NCBI GenBank assembly: GCA_023213395.1
Contig: CM041465.1
Coordinates: forward strand, 213,349,741 to 213,413,740
Length of the DNA: 64,000 nucleotides
DNA from: Cycas panzhihuaensis
Taxonomy: Eukaryota > Cycadophyta
Reading direction: 5' to 3'
Shown: positions 22,816-34,894 of the stretch, piece after piece
Position numbering within the stretch: the first letter of the stretch is position 1
Layout of the letters: every line of letters begins with the position of its first letter
Translations under genes and position numbers: made by a program
Notes under the pieces: model-generated
Told to the model about the DNA's origin: nothing
Databases searched by the model: none
What the model saw: only the letters and a program-made list of their open reading frames with translations

Positions 22816-23880
22816 CCAAGAACATGGTATTCAAAAATTGATGGTTATTTTTTGAAACATGGATATCATCAATCCTCATCAAATCCTAACTTGTACATAA
22901 AACTTAGGAATAACCATGCAATCTTTGTCATTTTATATGTTGATAACTTAATAATCATTGAAAGTAAAATTAAGATGATACAAATTCTCTAAGATGATCT
23001 TAAGAGAAGTTTTGAGATGACTGATCTTGGACTTCATTATTTCTTAGGCATGGAAGTGTGGTAACAGCCAAGTCATATTCTCATTTCCCAAGCCAAGTAT
23101 TCTTGGGACATTTTGCAGCGATTCAAAATAGAAAACTACAAACCATCGCTTACACCCATAGAGAATTGAACAAAGTTATCACTTGATAATGAAGTAGCAC
23201 TAGCGGATCCTACTTTATATCAGCAGCTAGTGAGTAGCCTAATCTACTTGACCAACACTAGACCGAACCTTTCATTTGCAGTTGGGATTTGCTCCAAATA
23301 CATGTCTCAACGTAGTCAGAAGCATTAGAATGTAGCCAAATGTATACTGAGATATCTCAAAGACACATTGTAGCATGGCCTTCAGTATACACATAATGAG
23401 AACCTCATCTTGGAGGGGTTCTTGGATTCTGATTAGGCAGGATGTCAGGATAATCGTCACTTGACTTCTAGATATTGTTTCACCCTTGGTTCAGGAGTTG
23501 TTTCATGGAATTGCAAGAAGCAGCCCAACGTTACTTTGTCCTTCGTTGAAGTAAAGTATAAAGTTGCAGTCAACGCAACTTGGCTAAGGAGGATTGTTAA
23601 TGAGCTTGGACTTGAGCAGAATCACCCCACCAAGTTATATTGTGACCATCAGAGTGTGCTCAATTTGACTAAAATTCCAGTTTTTCATGCAAGGACCAAG
23701 CACATTGAGATCCATCACCATTTCATCAAGGAGCATGTGTAGAACGGTGACATCGACCTCGTCTACAAACCCACGGACCAACAACTATCAGACATTTTTA
23801 CCAAGCCACTTAGTAGAGAAAATCTTGAGAAATAGAGGTGATCTCGATGTCCGACTTAACATTGTAAACACTAAGGGTGG

Positions 23881-24463
23881 TGTTAAGACCTTTATGTTTG
23901 AATGTTAAGCATTATACTTTATATTATATTATCGATGTACTTTATGTAACTTTATGTTAGGGTGACTTATCACCTAATGTGATGAAGTACACACCCACAT
24001 TTGTTCTAGTGACATAATATTATAACTTAAGAGTCAATATACCCTCATATACTTTTGCTCACAAAGAGAGCCGAAGGGACACTTGTCCCATATGCAAAGG
24101 GCATAGCTCGGATGTTTGACACTAGCCAAACATCCAATCACACAAAGTCCTCCTTCACATCTATATAAGAAGGTCAAACATCATGTATCATATGAAGTAA
24201 GTGAGTTTGTACTATTATGCTGCTAGCTTGAATCCAAGTCAATCTTGTTTATTTTGAAGTAAGGACAAATTCCTTCTCCTCCATATTTTGTGTCTATCTT
24301 GTACTTGAGTTCATTTTGCTTCATGCTTGCTTAGGTGCTCATATTCTTAACTACTTAGTGTAGATGCTAATCATCTCCTTATGCTAGCTAACTTTCTCTT
24401 CATAAGATCCTAAGGGTTGTGCTCATCATCTATTGATATGAAGGTTGAATGACATCTTTAACA
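23881..24463 (+). repeat. F 3' LTR (583 bp)
   Basis: TGTTAAGACC...CTTTAACA, preceded by a purine tract. Recognisably related to D and E LTRs (CACACCCAC block, CTATATAAGAAGG TATA region near 24160). It carries hairpin GGGACA-CT-TGTCCC at 24076-24089. Confidence 0.9.
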
Positions 24464-24531
24464 TTCTCTTGTATTTATTCACATTCTCTCAACGGATTTA
24501 TCATCAACCATGATTACTCAATCTATCTTCA
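24464..24531 (+). repeat. G 5' LTR remnant (last 68 bp)
   Basis: Aligns with 29307-29374 of the 3' LTR with a few differences. The left border coincides exactly with the end of the F LTR. Confidence 0.88.
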
Positions 24532-25184
24532 TGGTATCAAAGCGAGTTTAGTCTGCTTTTCTTTGGTTTTTTCTATTATGCCAAAACTCAGTTGAAGGGA
24601 CCAGTTGTGGAGGTTTTAGCTAAGAAGAAGCATTGTTTATATGTCAAGCATAAGACTGTACAGACTTGTATGAATGGGTTTTTTCAACATCATCAAAATC
24701 TAACAAAATTTCACTAGAAGGTACACCTCTTTGAGGGGATAATTCTATCTTGAAGTCTTGACTGGAGATTTCAAGTCTAAACCTTTGAAAATCAACAAAA
24801 ATAGAGGCAGTTGAAATTTTTTCAGTGGAGTTTTTTCTCAAATTTTTGAATTTTAGTGGGGCAAATCATCCATCATTAGAAAGCTCATGTCGAGATCTAC
24901 AAATTGCTGCCAAATTTCATACTAATCATGATCCATATGAGAAGAAACGAGCAAAAAGCGATAAAAACCCTAACCACCATTGTGAATTTCAGAGGCTTTT
25001 CTTCTCTTCAACCACAATTCCATTTTAAATATCGTTTATAGATTCAGATCGACACTTGTAGGATCTTGCGCTTCTTCTTCTTTTTTTGGGGGTACCTACT
25101 CAAATCCATACACTCTACATGGTTGTATGGATCTGTATTATACAGTCACTTTTTTAGTTTTCTATTCTCTCTTGCCTTGTGTTA

Positions 25185-28100
25185 ATGGCTTCAATCTATG
25201 CTCTTCCTGAACAAAAAAAACTGACTAGAGATAATTTTAGCTCATGGAAAGGAAAAATATGAGCAACACTTTTCGCAAAGAAGCCTAGGAGCAAACTGAA
25301 AATATTCTTTCAAAACCATTTGGAGATGATGGAGGAAAAGAATTTGATGAATGTGATCACTATGCCCTTGCTGCAATTACTCTCTCTATTGCAGACCATA
25401 TATTGTTGCACATTATCCAAGCTAACTTTGCTCATGAAGCTTGGAGTATTTTGTCGTCTCTTTAGGCACAAGAGAATGTAGCTAAAGTTCTTTTCTTAAG
25501 AGAAGAATTGTACAAAGAGAAAATATCAAAAAATGAAAGTGTAACTAGTTTTCTCACTAGGCTAAAAAGCCTATGAGAAAATCTAGCAGTTGCAAGCATT
25601 AAGGTAGATGGGCAAGAATTAATACAGCCAGTACTAAACAAATTCTCTAAGTCATATGAAACTTTGCCAACACTATATCACTCTCTCTTGATGTAAAAAA
25701 CATGTCTTTTGATGTCTTGTATGGTCAGTTGCTTCAATTTAAACAAAGAAAGAAAAACTATGAAGAATTTGACCTAGAAAATTCTTTTGCCTCTAAAGCC
25801 AAATTTTATGAGAGGAGAATTCCACACAAAGGAGAATTTAAAGGGCAAAGTAGAGGAAAGGCTCAAAGATATACACCTCCATCTCCAGAATCCCATCCCA
25901 AAGAATAATGTGCTTCTATTATGAAAAACTTGGGAATTTTGCAAAATATTGCAGGTACAGAAAAGCTAACATTACTTGAGGTAAGAAGGCAAGGGGCAAT
26001 TTTAGTGGAGAAAAAGAATAGGGGAAGAAGATACTAAAGAAACAACATTCACAATAGCTTCATCTACCAAGATCACATCTCAAAGCAACTGGTACATAGA
26101 TTCAAGAGCCTCTAAGCACATGATTCCCAAACGTAATTTGGTTCGAGAAGATCAATAAGGAAGGGACTGAGGCTATAGTTGAGCTTGGAGACAGCACTAC
26201 TCACCCCATCCAAGGAAAGGCATTGTGCCAATAATGATGGATGGAAATTTTTAAAAAGTTGGCAATGTTTTATATGTACCAAGCATGAAAAGGAATCTTC
26301 TGTCTATATCTCAAATGACTAAAAAGAATATGAAGGTCATCTTTGAAAGCAATGAATGTCGCATCAAAAATAAAAACAAAAAAATTATAAGAAGAGGATT
26401 AGAAGAAAATGGGCTTTATAAATTTGTAGCTACTCCTGCAACTGTAATTCCTCAAGCCCTTTTTGTAAATCTTGAAAATAAGAGTGAAATATGGCATTTA
26501 ATATGGATATCTCTCTTATGATTACTTGTCTCTATTAAAAACACATAATATGGTAGAAGAACTTCCTCCCATTAAAAGATCTCAATCAATTTGCAAAGGC
26601 TACATGCTAGGAAAGCAACATCGACAAAGATTTCATCCAAGCTCCTAGCAATCTCATAACAAGCTTGAACTTATTCACAGTGATATCTGTGGCCCTATTA
26701 CTCCAATTTCAATAGGAGGAGCCAAGTACTATTTGACATTTATAAATGAATGCACAAGGAAGATCTAGATCTACTTCCTCAAAAACAAATTTGAAGCATT
26801 TCATATCTTCAAGGAATTCAAAGCCAAAGTTGAAAAGGAGAGTGAGAGAAAAATCAAGATTTTAAGGATAAATAATGGAGGTGAATTCACCTCGAATGAT
26901 TTCTACAAATATTATAAAGCATATGCGATCAAAAGGCAACTCACGACAGCCTACACACCTCAGTCAAATGGAGTTGCAGAACGAAAGAATAGAACCATTA
27001 CAAAAATAGCCAAAGCTCTCCTCAAAGGAAGTAACACTTCAAATATATACTGGGCAGAAGCTGTCAACATGATGACTTATCGTCTCAATAGAAGTCACAC
27101 TAAAGCCTTGGAAGGGATAACTCCTAAAGAAGCTTGGACTGGAAAAAAACCAAATATCTCACATCTCAAAGTTTTTGGTTGCACAACTTTTGTCCATATT
27201 CTTGATGAAAAAAGGAAGAAATGGGATGATAAAAGTCAAAATTGCATTTTTGTTGGCTACAATGAAAAATCTAAGGCATACAGACGTATGGATCCCAAAA
27301 GTTGCAAAATAATCATAAGTAGAGATGTCACCTTTGATGAGTCTCTGTCCACTAGTTCAATCCAAGGATCAGAATCCACTCTTCTTTATTCGGTGGATAA
27401 ATAAGAAATTATAAAAGACTCATTCTAAAATTCAAGATACTCAAGCGGGTACTCAAGAAGCCACCTCTAATGGGCAAGGCAATCCAACATATGAACAACA
27501 TATTGCAGCAAGGAGAGTGCCTAAATAGTACATTAAGACTCCTCAAGACTCAAGAATCCAGAACATTGAAGATTTAGGAAGAGGAAGGACCAAAAGTCAA
27601 GTCCAACATTCCCTCCTATATAATACTGAACCTATAACCTATGAAGAAGCCAATACTAATAAAAACTGGTTATAGGCCATGGACGAAGAAACCAATACAA
27701 TCAAAAGAAACCATACATGGGATTTAGTTCCACCACCACCAAATAAACCCATTATAGGATTCAAAACAAAGGAGAAGGTAGAGGGAAACATTGAAAACCA
27801 CAAAGCTCGCCTAGTTGCCCAAGGTTATACCCAAACCAAAGGAATAGACTATGACAAGACATTTGCTCCTATAGCAAAAATCATTACCATCAAAAATATC
27901 CTAGCTACTACAGCTCAACATGGGTGGAAAGTGTACCATATGGATGTCACGAGAGCATTCTTGAACGAGAACCTACCAGAAGAAGTCTACATGGAACAAC
28001 TGCTTGGTTACATAAAAGATGGAGAAGAGCACTTGGTGTGTAAATTAGAGAACGCCCTATATGGGCTCAAACAAGCACCAAAATCCTGGTACGACAAGAT

Positions 28101-29151
28101 AGACCAACATCTAAAACTGTGTAGATTCATCAAATGTGAAACTGATCCAAGTCTTTATATACACAAAACAACAAATGGAAAAATGACCATAATTGTTCTA
28201 TATGTAGATGATCACCTCATCACTGGTCACAACACTGAAAAAATTTCAAAAACAAAACACATTATGAGCACATTCATTGAGATGATGGATTTGGGACTAC
28301 TTCACGACTACCTTGGAGTTGAGGTGGATCAACAGCAAAACAAAATTTTTCTGTCACAAAGCAAATATGCCAAAAGACTATTGACTGATTTCAAAATGGA
28401 AGATCGTAAGCTGGCAGCTACACCAATGGAAATGAAGAGAAAAACCTATTACAAATGATGAAGGGAAACCAATAGATAAAACCTTATATAGGACGTTCGT
28501 AGTAAATCTCATCTATCTCACAACAACCAGACCTGATAGTGTCTATGTTGTAGGAATAATCTCCAGATACATGACAGCTCCCAAAGAGATTCACTAGAAA
28601 TTGGGCAAAAAAATACTCAGATATATCAAAGGAACCCTTGGTTTAGGGTTGTAATATTCAAAATCACAAGCAATCAAATTGACTGGGTACACAAATTATG
28701 ATTGGGCAGGTGAAGTCAACAACAGAAAACCCACCACTAGATACTATTTTAGCCTAAGTACGAGAATTACCTCATGGTGTAGCAAAAAAACAATCAACTA
28801 TTGCATTATCCTCAACAAAATTAGAATACAAGGCTGTTGTTAGCACCTCTTATGAAGTCATCTGGCTTAAAGGATGTTGGAAGAATTGAATCAATCAGAA
28901 TCTTCTCCAATTCCAATATACTACGACAACCAAAGCATAATCAAAATGTGATAAAAAACCCAATCTTTCATGCCAGAACAAAGCACATCGAAATTCATCT
29001 TCATTTTATTCAAGAAAAAGTCCAGCAAAAGGAAAGAGAACTACTATACTACCCAAGTGATGAAGAATTAGCAGACATTTTCACCAAGGCACTAGGGAAA
29101 CATAAATTTCAATATCTCAAGCATCAAATTGGGGTACGATTAAGGGACTAA
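25185..29151 (+). pseudogene. G gag-pol polyprotein gene (broken)
   Basis: Gag begins MASIYALPEQ at 25185 and meets TGA at 25260-25262. The knuckle near 25909 is degenerate (CFYY, no His). The protease motif reads DSRAS at 26099. Integrase keeps HSDICGP and NGVAERKNRT, but the middle Asp is Asn in the expected RTDNGGEF (about 26868). RT is largely open at 27679-28458 with YVDD intact at 28201-28212. RNase H follows with frameshifts and ends at 29151 (HARTKHIEIHLHFIQE). Integrase and RNase H lesions argue against activity. Confidence 0.9.
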
Positions 29152-29165
29152 ACATTATGGGGAGA

Positions 29166-29374
29166 TGTTAAAGATAATGTTTATCCCCAGATATGTAACT
29201 TATGTCCCCAATGTAATAACTTATGTTTGTATCTTACATAATTAAGGGTTTCGTGCCATTACCCCTCTATACACATGTAGGAAACTTGTCACTCATGCAG
29301 AGGGTCTTCTCTTGTATTTATTCACATTCTTTCAATAGATTTATTATCGACCATGATTACTCAATCTAACTTCA
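29166..29374 (+). repeat. G 3' LTR (209 bp)
   Basis: TGTTAAAGAT...TAACTTCA, after purine tract GGGGAGA. Sequence after 29374 does not match the G leader. Confidence 0.88.
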
Positions 29375-29439
29375 AATTTGGTGTGCCAAGTTGATTACTT
29401 CATTTGGCTTGAAAGAACAAACCTTTGTTCAAATTTCAA

Positions 29440-30100
29440 ATCATAGATTACTGATATAGGGGAAGGCCTCAATGGAAGTGGTATCGACCCTTAAATGGAA
29501 TTTCTCGAACTCTTCTACAAACTGCTTAATTGATAGGTCACCTTAGATGTAGTGTGCTAGTTGGATGTGATATGGGTCACTCCACTGGTCCTTTGTGCAG
29601 CTCCTAAAAGCTTCGACAAAGTACTGGAATTCGGTCATATATCGATCTAATTAGATGATCTCTAGTGGAATCAATCTACTCTTGAGTATCATTGATCTGG
29701 AGTGAGTCAATGGCATTTTTTACTTTGGTTGGCCATTTGTCTACTTCAATATCTCCATCCTGCAAGTAGATTAGTATTGATGTTATGGCCAAAGACTAGT
29801 GGTTGATAGTCTTGTACCTCTTGTGATCTTTTAAATTTTCATCCATCTTTTTAACTTCCTCTCTACTAGTGTCGTTGCTAGAGTCTTCTAAACCTTTTCC
29901 TTCCAAATCTTTCTTTGAGACTAAGTGTTTTAGTGTTTATTTTTTGCTATGCACGCTAGCAATCAATTTATTGAGACTTTCAATGGTGCTTGCCCATTGT
30001 TGTTAGGATTTGTCTTTATATCTATCTACATCCATTCTACAGGACCAAAAATCATCAGTGTTTTAAACCATTTTCCTCCTTTTGGTGTATTCAACTTTTG
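29440..30100 (-). pseudogene. Degenerate Gag of a different retrotransposon (possibly Ty3/gypsy)
   Basis: On the minus strand a consistent frame with several TAA/TAG codons contains MDVDRYKDKS near 30030, a Lys/Glu-rich stretch, and near 29510-29640 YMTEFQYFVEAFRSC and IKQFVEEFEKFHLRV. The last resembles the xxEYxxEFEkLxLR segment of gypsy-type Gag. Its stops fit CAA/CAG to TAA/TAG changes. The assignment to Ty3/gypsy is tentative. Confidence 0.4.
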
Positions 30101-30127
30101 TTGGTTTGTGATGGCTTAAGGGGAGTT

Positions 30128-30621
30128 CTGGAATGTCCTATTTCCACTCATATTTTGCGTGTACCCTAGTAAACTTGGCAATTGTTTAGATCATATCTAG
30201 ATCATGAGCGGGTCTATTGACCGCAATTAAGTCTATTAATCGTGATCATGATAGTTGATCAAAGTTATGATGTAATTATCATTATTGTTAACAAATAATC
30301 ATTAACGAGTTAGTTGGAAGTTAGTTGGGAACTAGTTGGAAGTTAGTTGGAAAATAGATAGGGGAAAGACTATAAAAGGAGCATTCATGTACATGGAAGA
30401 TATAGGTGTGTGAAGAGTTCATTAGGCTTTCTCTCCTTTCTTCCATTGTATCTCTCAATGTGTATTGGATTGAGGACTCTTGATTTGTTGTACTTTGAGC
30501 CTGCATTTGGCCCTTCTTGGATTAGTGCAATCCCCATTTTGGTAATGAAATAAGGTTGTCTGAACCTCTTGTGTACCGTGTCGACAATGGAGCATGTTTG
30601 CATTAGTAATGTGATCGTTAT
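30128..30621 (+). repeat. LTR-like sequence of uncertain family
   Basis: Contains short repeats of GTTAGTTGGAA (30308-30352), a TATA-like ACTATAAAAGGAGC (about 30369) and an AATGAAATAAGG polyadenylation-like segment (about 30543). This order is typical of a plus-strand LTR. The ends are not defined and no second copy is in the window. It is truncated by, or adjoins, element H at 30622. Confidence 0.35.
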
Positions 30622-32520
30622 TGTTAGAACCTTTATGTTTCATCTTTAAGTCATGTATTATTTATGCACTTTATACTTAATGTGTAACGTGCACTTTTCC
30701 TTGTGATATGACTTTAAGTTGTAACTTTGGCATATGTGGGTCAAAGACCCCTTTCCCCCTCTTTGAGTGGTCAAATTAAGTCTTGTCGAACATGAAAAGA
30801 CACCATGGGTGTTAGAGTATAATGTTTAATCTAAGTATGGTTAAGTAAAGTGTGTCCTAGGATTAATAGTCATAGCCCTAAGTCTTAGAGTCAAAGAGTC
30901 ATTATAATATTGTGTGAGAAGATAGAAGCTTATTGGTCAAGTTAGTTGGTGCAATGTCATTGGTTAGGACAAAGGTATTTGTCCCACATTGATTACTTGT
31001 GTTGTATGTCCTCCCACCTCTTTTGTATATAAAGGTGGTTGAGGCAATATATGTCATCAAGTCATCATGGAGACTCATGTTGAGTCTATGATGCATTAGT
31101 GTTATGTTTATGTTTATTGAATGCAGGTTGTGCTTTGGTTATCGATCTTATGGTTGTTGGATGCTTTCCATGTTAAAATTAAACAATGGGAAGCTCTCTC
31201 ATCTATATAATGAGATCATTCTCTCTTGTATAGGATGTAATGGGAGATTAATGTATTGTTATGTTGTTGTTTCAATACTAGAGATATTGCAGTGTAGAAC
31301 AATTCTACCTCCTCCATTGTTAGTGTGCTTAATGTGCAAGTGGGTTATTTCTCCTGTAAATTTACTCATCTCTCTCTCCTCTTCCCCCATTAGATTCATT
31401 TTCATCGTTTGGTATTAGAGCTAGGAGTGGAGGTTTCTAAAAGAACAGGTGTTTTCCTCTTTGGTGATGACCTTCACCAAATAAGGGCGATCCAAAGAAG
31501 GAATTCTTTCTCATTTGGTTCAAAGCTTCAAATTTGATTTTTGTTTTAAAGCTTATTATTTCAAGATGTTTGAGCAGATCTGAATTTTGTTTTGTGAGCA
31601 CATTGTTATTGGACTAACATCATTTATGAAGGACTAATATTTCAATTTTATTGGTGGACAAATACAACCTATGAGGTGCTATGGTACTCATCAACTATGG
31701 ACTGTTGTCACATTGTTAAAGCAAATCCTTGCATTTCTCTGAGACTACTCACTGCTCATTGTCCACACCGTGGACTACTCTCTTTGCTTGGTCCTCCCCA
31801 TTAACGTTGTTACTCGCTTGTTTAGTGGCTATTCAGTACTATTGGCTACTAGCCGGGCATAGTTATGCTTGTGGCTCCCTCTGTGTGTGTTGATCAAGCA
31901 TTTCTCCTCTTGTGACATCCAGTGAGTCAGTCATCTCCCATCCATTACTGTTTAGTCATGGTTGCTCAGTCAAGTGCAAACTCCTATCTGTCGCATGAGC
32001 CTCTCATTGCTCATCGACTGCCACTCCTTCACGATGCACTTTGTTATCCCTACTCAAGATTCCTTCCACAAATCTCCAGGCTCCATTGACACCCCTACAC
32101 GACGAGAAATCTAACAAAAAATTATAAATCAATCTCTAACAATCGCGTGGTTACTATACGAACAAGCACGCAATATTTTAAAAAAAAAAAATGGGACACC
32201 TAAAGTTTTATAACCTTAAGTTATGCAACTGAGAATATTCTTAGTTTAATATTTGACCCCCACTGAATTTTCAAAACAATTTTTTTTATGTCGTGTTTTT
32301 TGACAAAAGCATCCTAAAATCACCCTTTTGTTTAGTGAGAAAATCACACACTTAGCATAAGAAAAATTGCATACCAATTGGTGATTAAAACACTTCTTCT
32401 TTTTCCACTTCTTTCACTTAAAAATGTAATTTTTCTTCTTTTTCAACCATTAGGCTCCCTACGTAGTGACCTAAAAACAAAAAATTTGGATTCAAGTAAG
32501 CTAAAAAGCTAAGGGCAACA
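30622..32520 (+). mobile_element. H: LTR and leader of a D/E-like element
   Basis: The LTR (30622 to about 31404) begins TGTTAGAACCTTTATG. It contains the TATA-type segment CTATATAATGAGATC found in E, and is followed by a primer-site-like TGGTATTAGAGC (31410-31421). The next bases resemble the start of the E and D leaders (GATGACC..., GGCGATCCAA). Solo LTR J splits the LTR. The leader runs without coding to about 32520, where family I RT sequence starts. Gag and pol of H are missing. Confidence 0.7.
30810..31185 (+). repeat. J: solo LTR (376 bp) with target duplication
   Basis: TGTTAGAGTATAATG...AAATTAAACA, flanked by ATGGG at 30805-30809 and 31186-31190. It contains a TATA-like TGTATATAAAGG (about 31023). 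No internal sequence is present, so it is the product of recombination between the two LTRs of a former element. It interrupts the H LTR. The first 15 bases resemble the B1 LTR start. Confidence 0.9.
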
Positions 32521-33460
32521 TCAATAAAAGATGACATGCTAATCACAAAAGATGATGAAGATTCGATCGCGTTCATCAAAAAACGATTTGAAAAAGTATT
32601 TGAAATGACAGATCCCGGAATGTTGCTCTATTATCTGGGAATACAAATAGGACAAAACAATGACTCTATTGTCCTATCACAATCAAAATATGTCAAAAAC
32701 TTGTTGAACAAGTTCAATATGGAAAGTTGCAATAGTGTTGCCACTCCAATAGAAATTGGATGTGTTAAACACTGAACAAAAAGCACAACCAATTGATGCA
32801 ACTTTGTACAAACAACTGATCGGAAATCTAATTTACCTTACAGCTACACGACCAGATATTTTCTATGTAGCTGGTGTAGTTTCCAGGTTTATGGAAAATC
32901 CCAAAATACCTCACTTGAATACTGCAAAAAGAATTTTACGATATCTAAAAGGAACCATGAATCTTGAATTAGAATATAGAAAGGATAACAATGTGCAGCT
33001 AATAGGTTTTTGTGACTCTGACTAGGTTGGAGATAGAACAGACAAAAAATCAACATCAAGATATTGTTTCTTTCTAGGAACAACCTTAATTTCCTAGAGC
33101 AGCAAAAAGCAACATACAGTTGCTTTGTCTTCAACTGAAACTAAGTACAAGTCAGCAGTCAACAGAGCATGTGAAGGAGTTTGGATCAAACAACTCTTTA
33201 AGGACCTTGGACAAGAACAGACAATGCCTACTCAGTTATTATATGACAATCAAAGCACAATCAAAATGCCAAAGAATCCAGTGTTGCATGCAAGAACCAA
33301 ACATATAGAAGTGCATCACCATTTCATCAGAGAAAACGTACAGAACAAAGAAGTTGAACTTTTGCATTGTACATCAAAAAAACAAACTGTCAATGTCCTT
33401 ACCAAACCTCTTAGCAGAGAAAATTTTGTTAGCTTTAAAAATCACTTAGGACTAAAATAG
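32521..33460 (+). pseudogene. I RT C-terminal part and RNase H (broken)
   Basis: Shows the FEMTDPGMLLYYLGI segment, YKQLIGNLIYLTATRPDI, GFCDSD followed by TAG (33023-33025, expected Trp), and the end domain HARTKHIEVHHHFIREN. The RNase H SSTEAEY motif reads SSTETKY, changing the second acidic position. A frameshift occurs near 32760. Inactive. Confidence 0.85.
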
Positions 33461-33479
33461 ATAAAACATTAAAAAGGGG

Positions 33480-33797
33480 TGTAAAAGGTAATGTTTTATC
33501 TAGGGTAATGTTTTATCTAGGATATCTAAAGTACCTTGTAAGGGTCATGTATCGTTACCCCTTTTCTCCTTTAGAGTGACAAGTGACACAATCTCATTAA
33601 GTGGTTGCCATTTGTCTCGTACACTTTGAAATGTATTTATAGACTTGCAAACGATCAATAAAGCAATTGGTTCAAAGAGCCCATGCAAGAATGGCTCTCT
33701 AAATAGGAACTTTCCATACAAAATGGCCACTCAGACAAGAACAACCAAAGTAGAAGTAGCATTGTATGGTTTGATACAATTGGCAATAGTGCTAACA
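33480..33797 (+). repeat. I 3' LTR (about 318 bp)
   Basis: Start fixed by the purine tract; the end is less certain. No partner LTR in the window. Confidence 0.6.
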
Positions 33798-34894
33798 ATG
33801 TGTAATCATGGTCATTTGTAATTAAGCATGCAATTAATGATTAGCTTTGAAGAGGCAATATAAACAATGATGTCTATTTTGTAAAGCCACATTTTTGGTA
33901 AGATAGAAAGAGCATTCTCACAAAGTTTGATGTGAAAGCCATGTCACTTGTTCTAATGCAATGTTAGTGGGAGTCATTCAATTAAATGTAAAGGTGGTAG
34001 AGCCAAAGTGTAAGATTCTAATTAGCATCTAATGAAATAACAAGTTACGTGAAATATATGGCTATTTATTATTAAATGCATGTTAAAGTAGGACTTGCAT
34101 GAAGGAATGGTGATTGCCACATCCCTCTAAGCAACTTGAGGAGCACATATAAAATATGGAGAATTGACACACTAGGACATGACTGATGGAGAAAAGGGTG
34201 GTGTGGAATAGCTAGACCACTGCCTATCAATCAATAAATATTATAATCAAATTCTTTAAGAGGATAAAAGTGAAAACATCGCATCAATGTACTAAATGAA
34301 AATCAAATTGATCTACGCACTACATGTTGTGTTGAAGTGGTAACTTGATCTTTAGAACCCAAAAGGAGTCTCATGACCAAATGCTTCAACAAAGACTTGA
34401 ATAATGGAGTCTCATAACCAAAAGTTCAAGAAACGATGAAAACAGTGAAATATCATGATCAAATGTTCTAATGCAAATTTAATACCATGTAGAAAAGTAA
34501 TTATTATACTCGAACTAGCACTAAAAATAAAATTTAATACAAACAAATGATCCAAATTGGAAAGGGAAAATAGGACACAACTTCTAAATTTGATATCCAA
34601 TTCTATCAAGACCATGTTTGTTTAGAGGCATTGAAAATTAATGAAAAAAGTGTGCGTAAGGCAAAAATAAAATAAAAATGTAATCAAAGATAAAAACCTC
34701 AAAATAAACAAGGCAATGGTAACTTAAATGGATGCATTCATTTTATGACAAACAATTTAACTCCCCGATACCCCCTACAACTATCCCTTACAAGCAAAAG
34801 TGTTTATTTTAAGCAAGAAGATTGAAGTACAACCCCGTTTGAACTAATAACATAAATAATAATTATCACCCCCACAATTTGGCTTCAAACTTAC
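33798..34894. other. Unassigned intron sequence next to the U1A donor
   Basis: AT-rich sequence with no recognisable coding or repeat structure. It ends at the donor GTAAGT of the linker exon (minus strand). Confidence 0.5.

Larger units (their letters stand above)
22383..23840 (+). pseudogene. F-right RT and RNase H (broken, split by TRIM)
   Basis: RT begins at the [12 protein letters not shown]-like segment, is cut at 22494 by the TRIM and resumes at 22821. The active-site box is YVDN. Stops at 22990-22992, 23062-23064 and 23167-23169 are identical in position to F-left. RNase H is recognisable from about 23270 to 23840 (SGVVSWNCKKQPNVTLS; FHARTKHIEIHHHFI). Non-functional. Confidence 0.85.
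22383..24463 (+). mobile_element. F-right: 3' part of a copia element with 3' LTR
   Basis: It begins abruptly within RT at the end of C and continues through RNase H to a purine tract (CTAAGGGTGG, 23871-23880) and a full 583-bp LTR (23881-24463). A TRIM is inserted at 22495. At 24464 the sequence continues inside the 5' LTR of G, so F inserted into G. It is a second copy of the region seen in F-left, sharing three stops and the YVDN change. Confidence 0.85.
24464..29374 (+). mobile_element. G: copia-type element with truncated 5' LTR
   Basis: The last 68 bp of the 5' LTR (24464-24531) remain, followed by primer-binding site TGGTATCAAAGC (24532-24543), leader, gag-pol (25185-29151), purine tract (TTATGGGGAGA, ending 29165) and an intact 3' LTR (29166-29374, 209 bp). 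The missing part of the 5' LTR was separated by the F insertion. Without the outer border no TSD can be tested. Confidence 0.9.
32521..33797 (+). mobile_element. I: 3' end of a copia element (RT end, RNase H, LTR)
   Basis: Starts within the RT active-site region (KDDMLIT, expected YVDDMLIT) joined directly to the H leader. It continues to the end of pol (33460), a short purine tract (AAAAAGGGG) and a 3' LTR from 33480. LTR start TGTAAAAGG contains an 18-20 bp tandem repeat of TAATGTTTTATCTAGG. The end is placed at GCTAACA (33797) by analogy with C. Confidence 0.75.
3421..34894 (-). other. Putative 31.5-kb U1A intron filled with retrotransposons
   Basis: The intron is bounded by donor GTAAGT (minus, 34894 downward) and acceptor TTGCAG (ending at 3421), giving 31,474 bp. 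Both flanking exons are in phase 0 at these borders. Most of its length is copia-type elements in both orientations (A1, B1, F, E, C, TRIM, G, H, J, I). Only about 2.1 kb at the acceptor side and 1.1 kb at the donor side look like original intron. Very long repeat-filled introns are known in conifers. Removal would require read-through of several LTR polyadenylation regions, those on the minus strand (C, B1) being in sense with the gene. This rests on exon homology and splice signals, not on transcript data. Confidence 0.75.
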
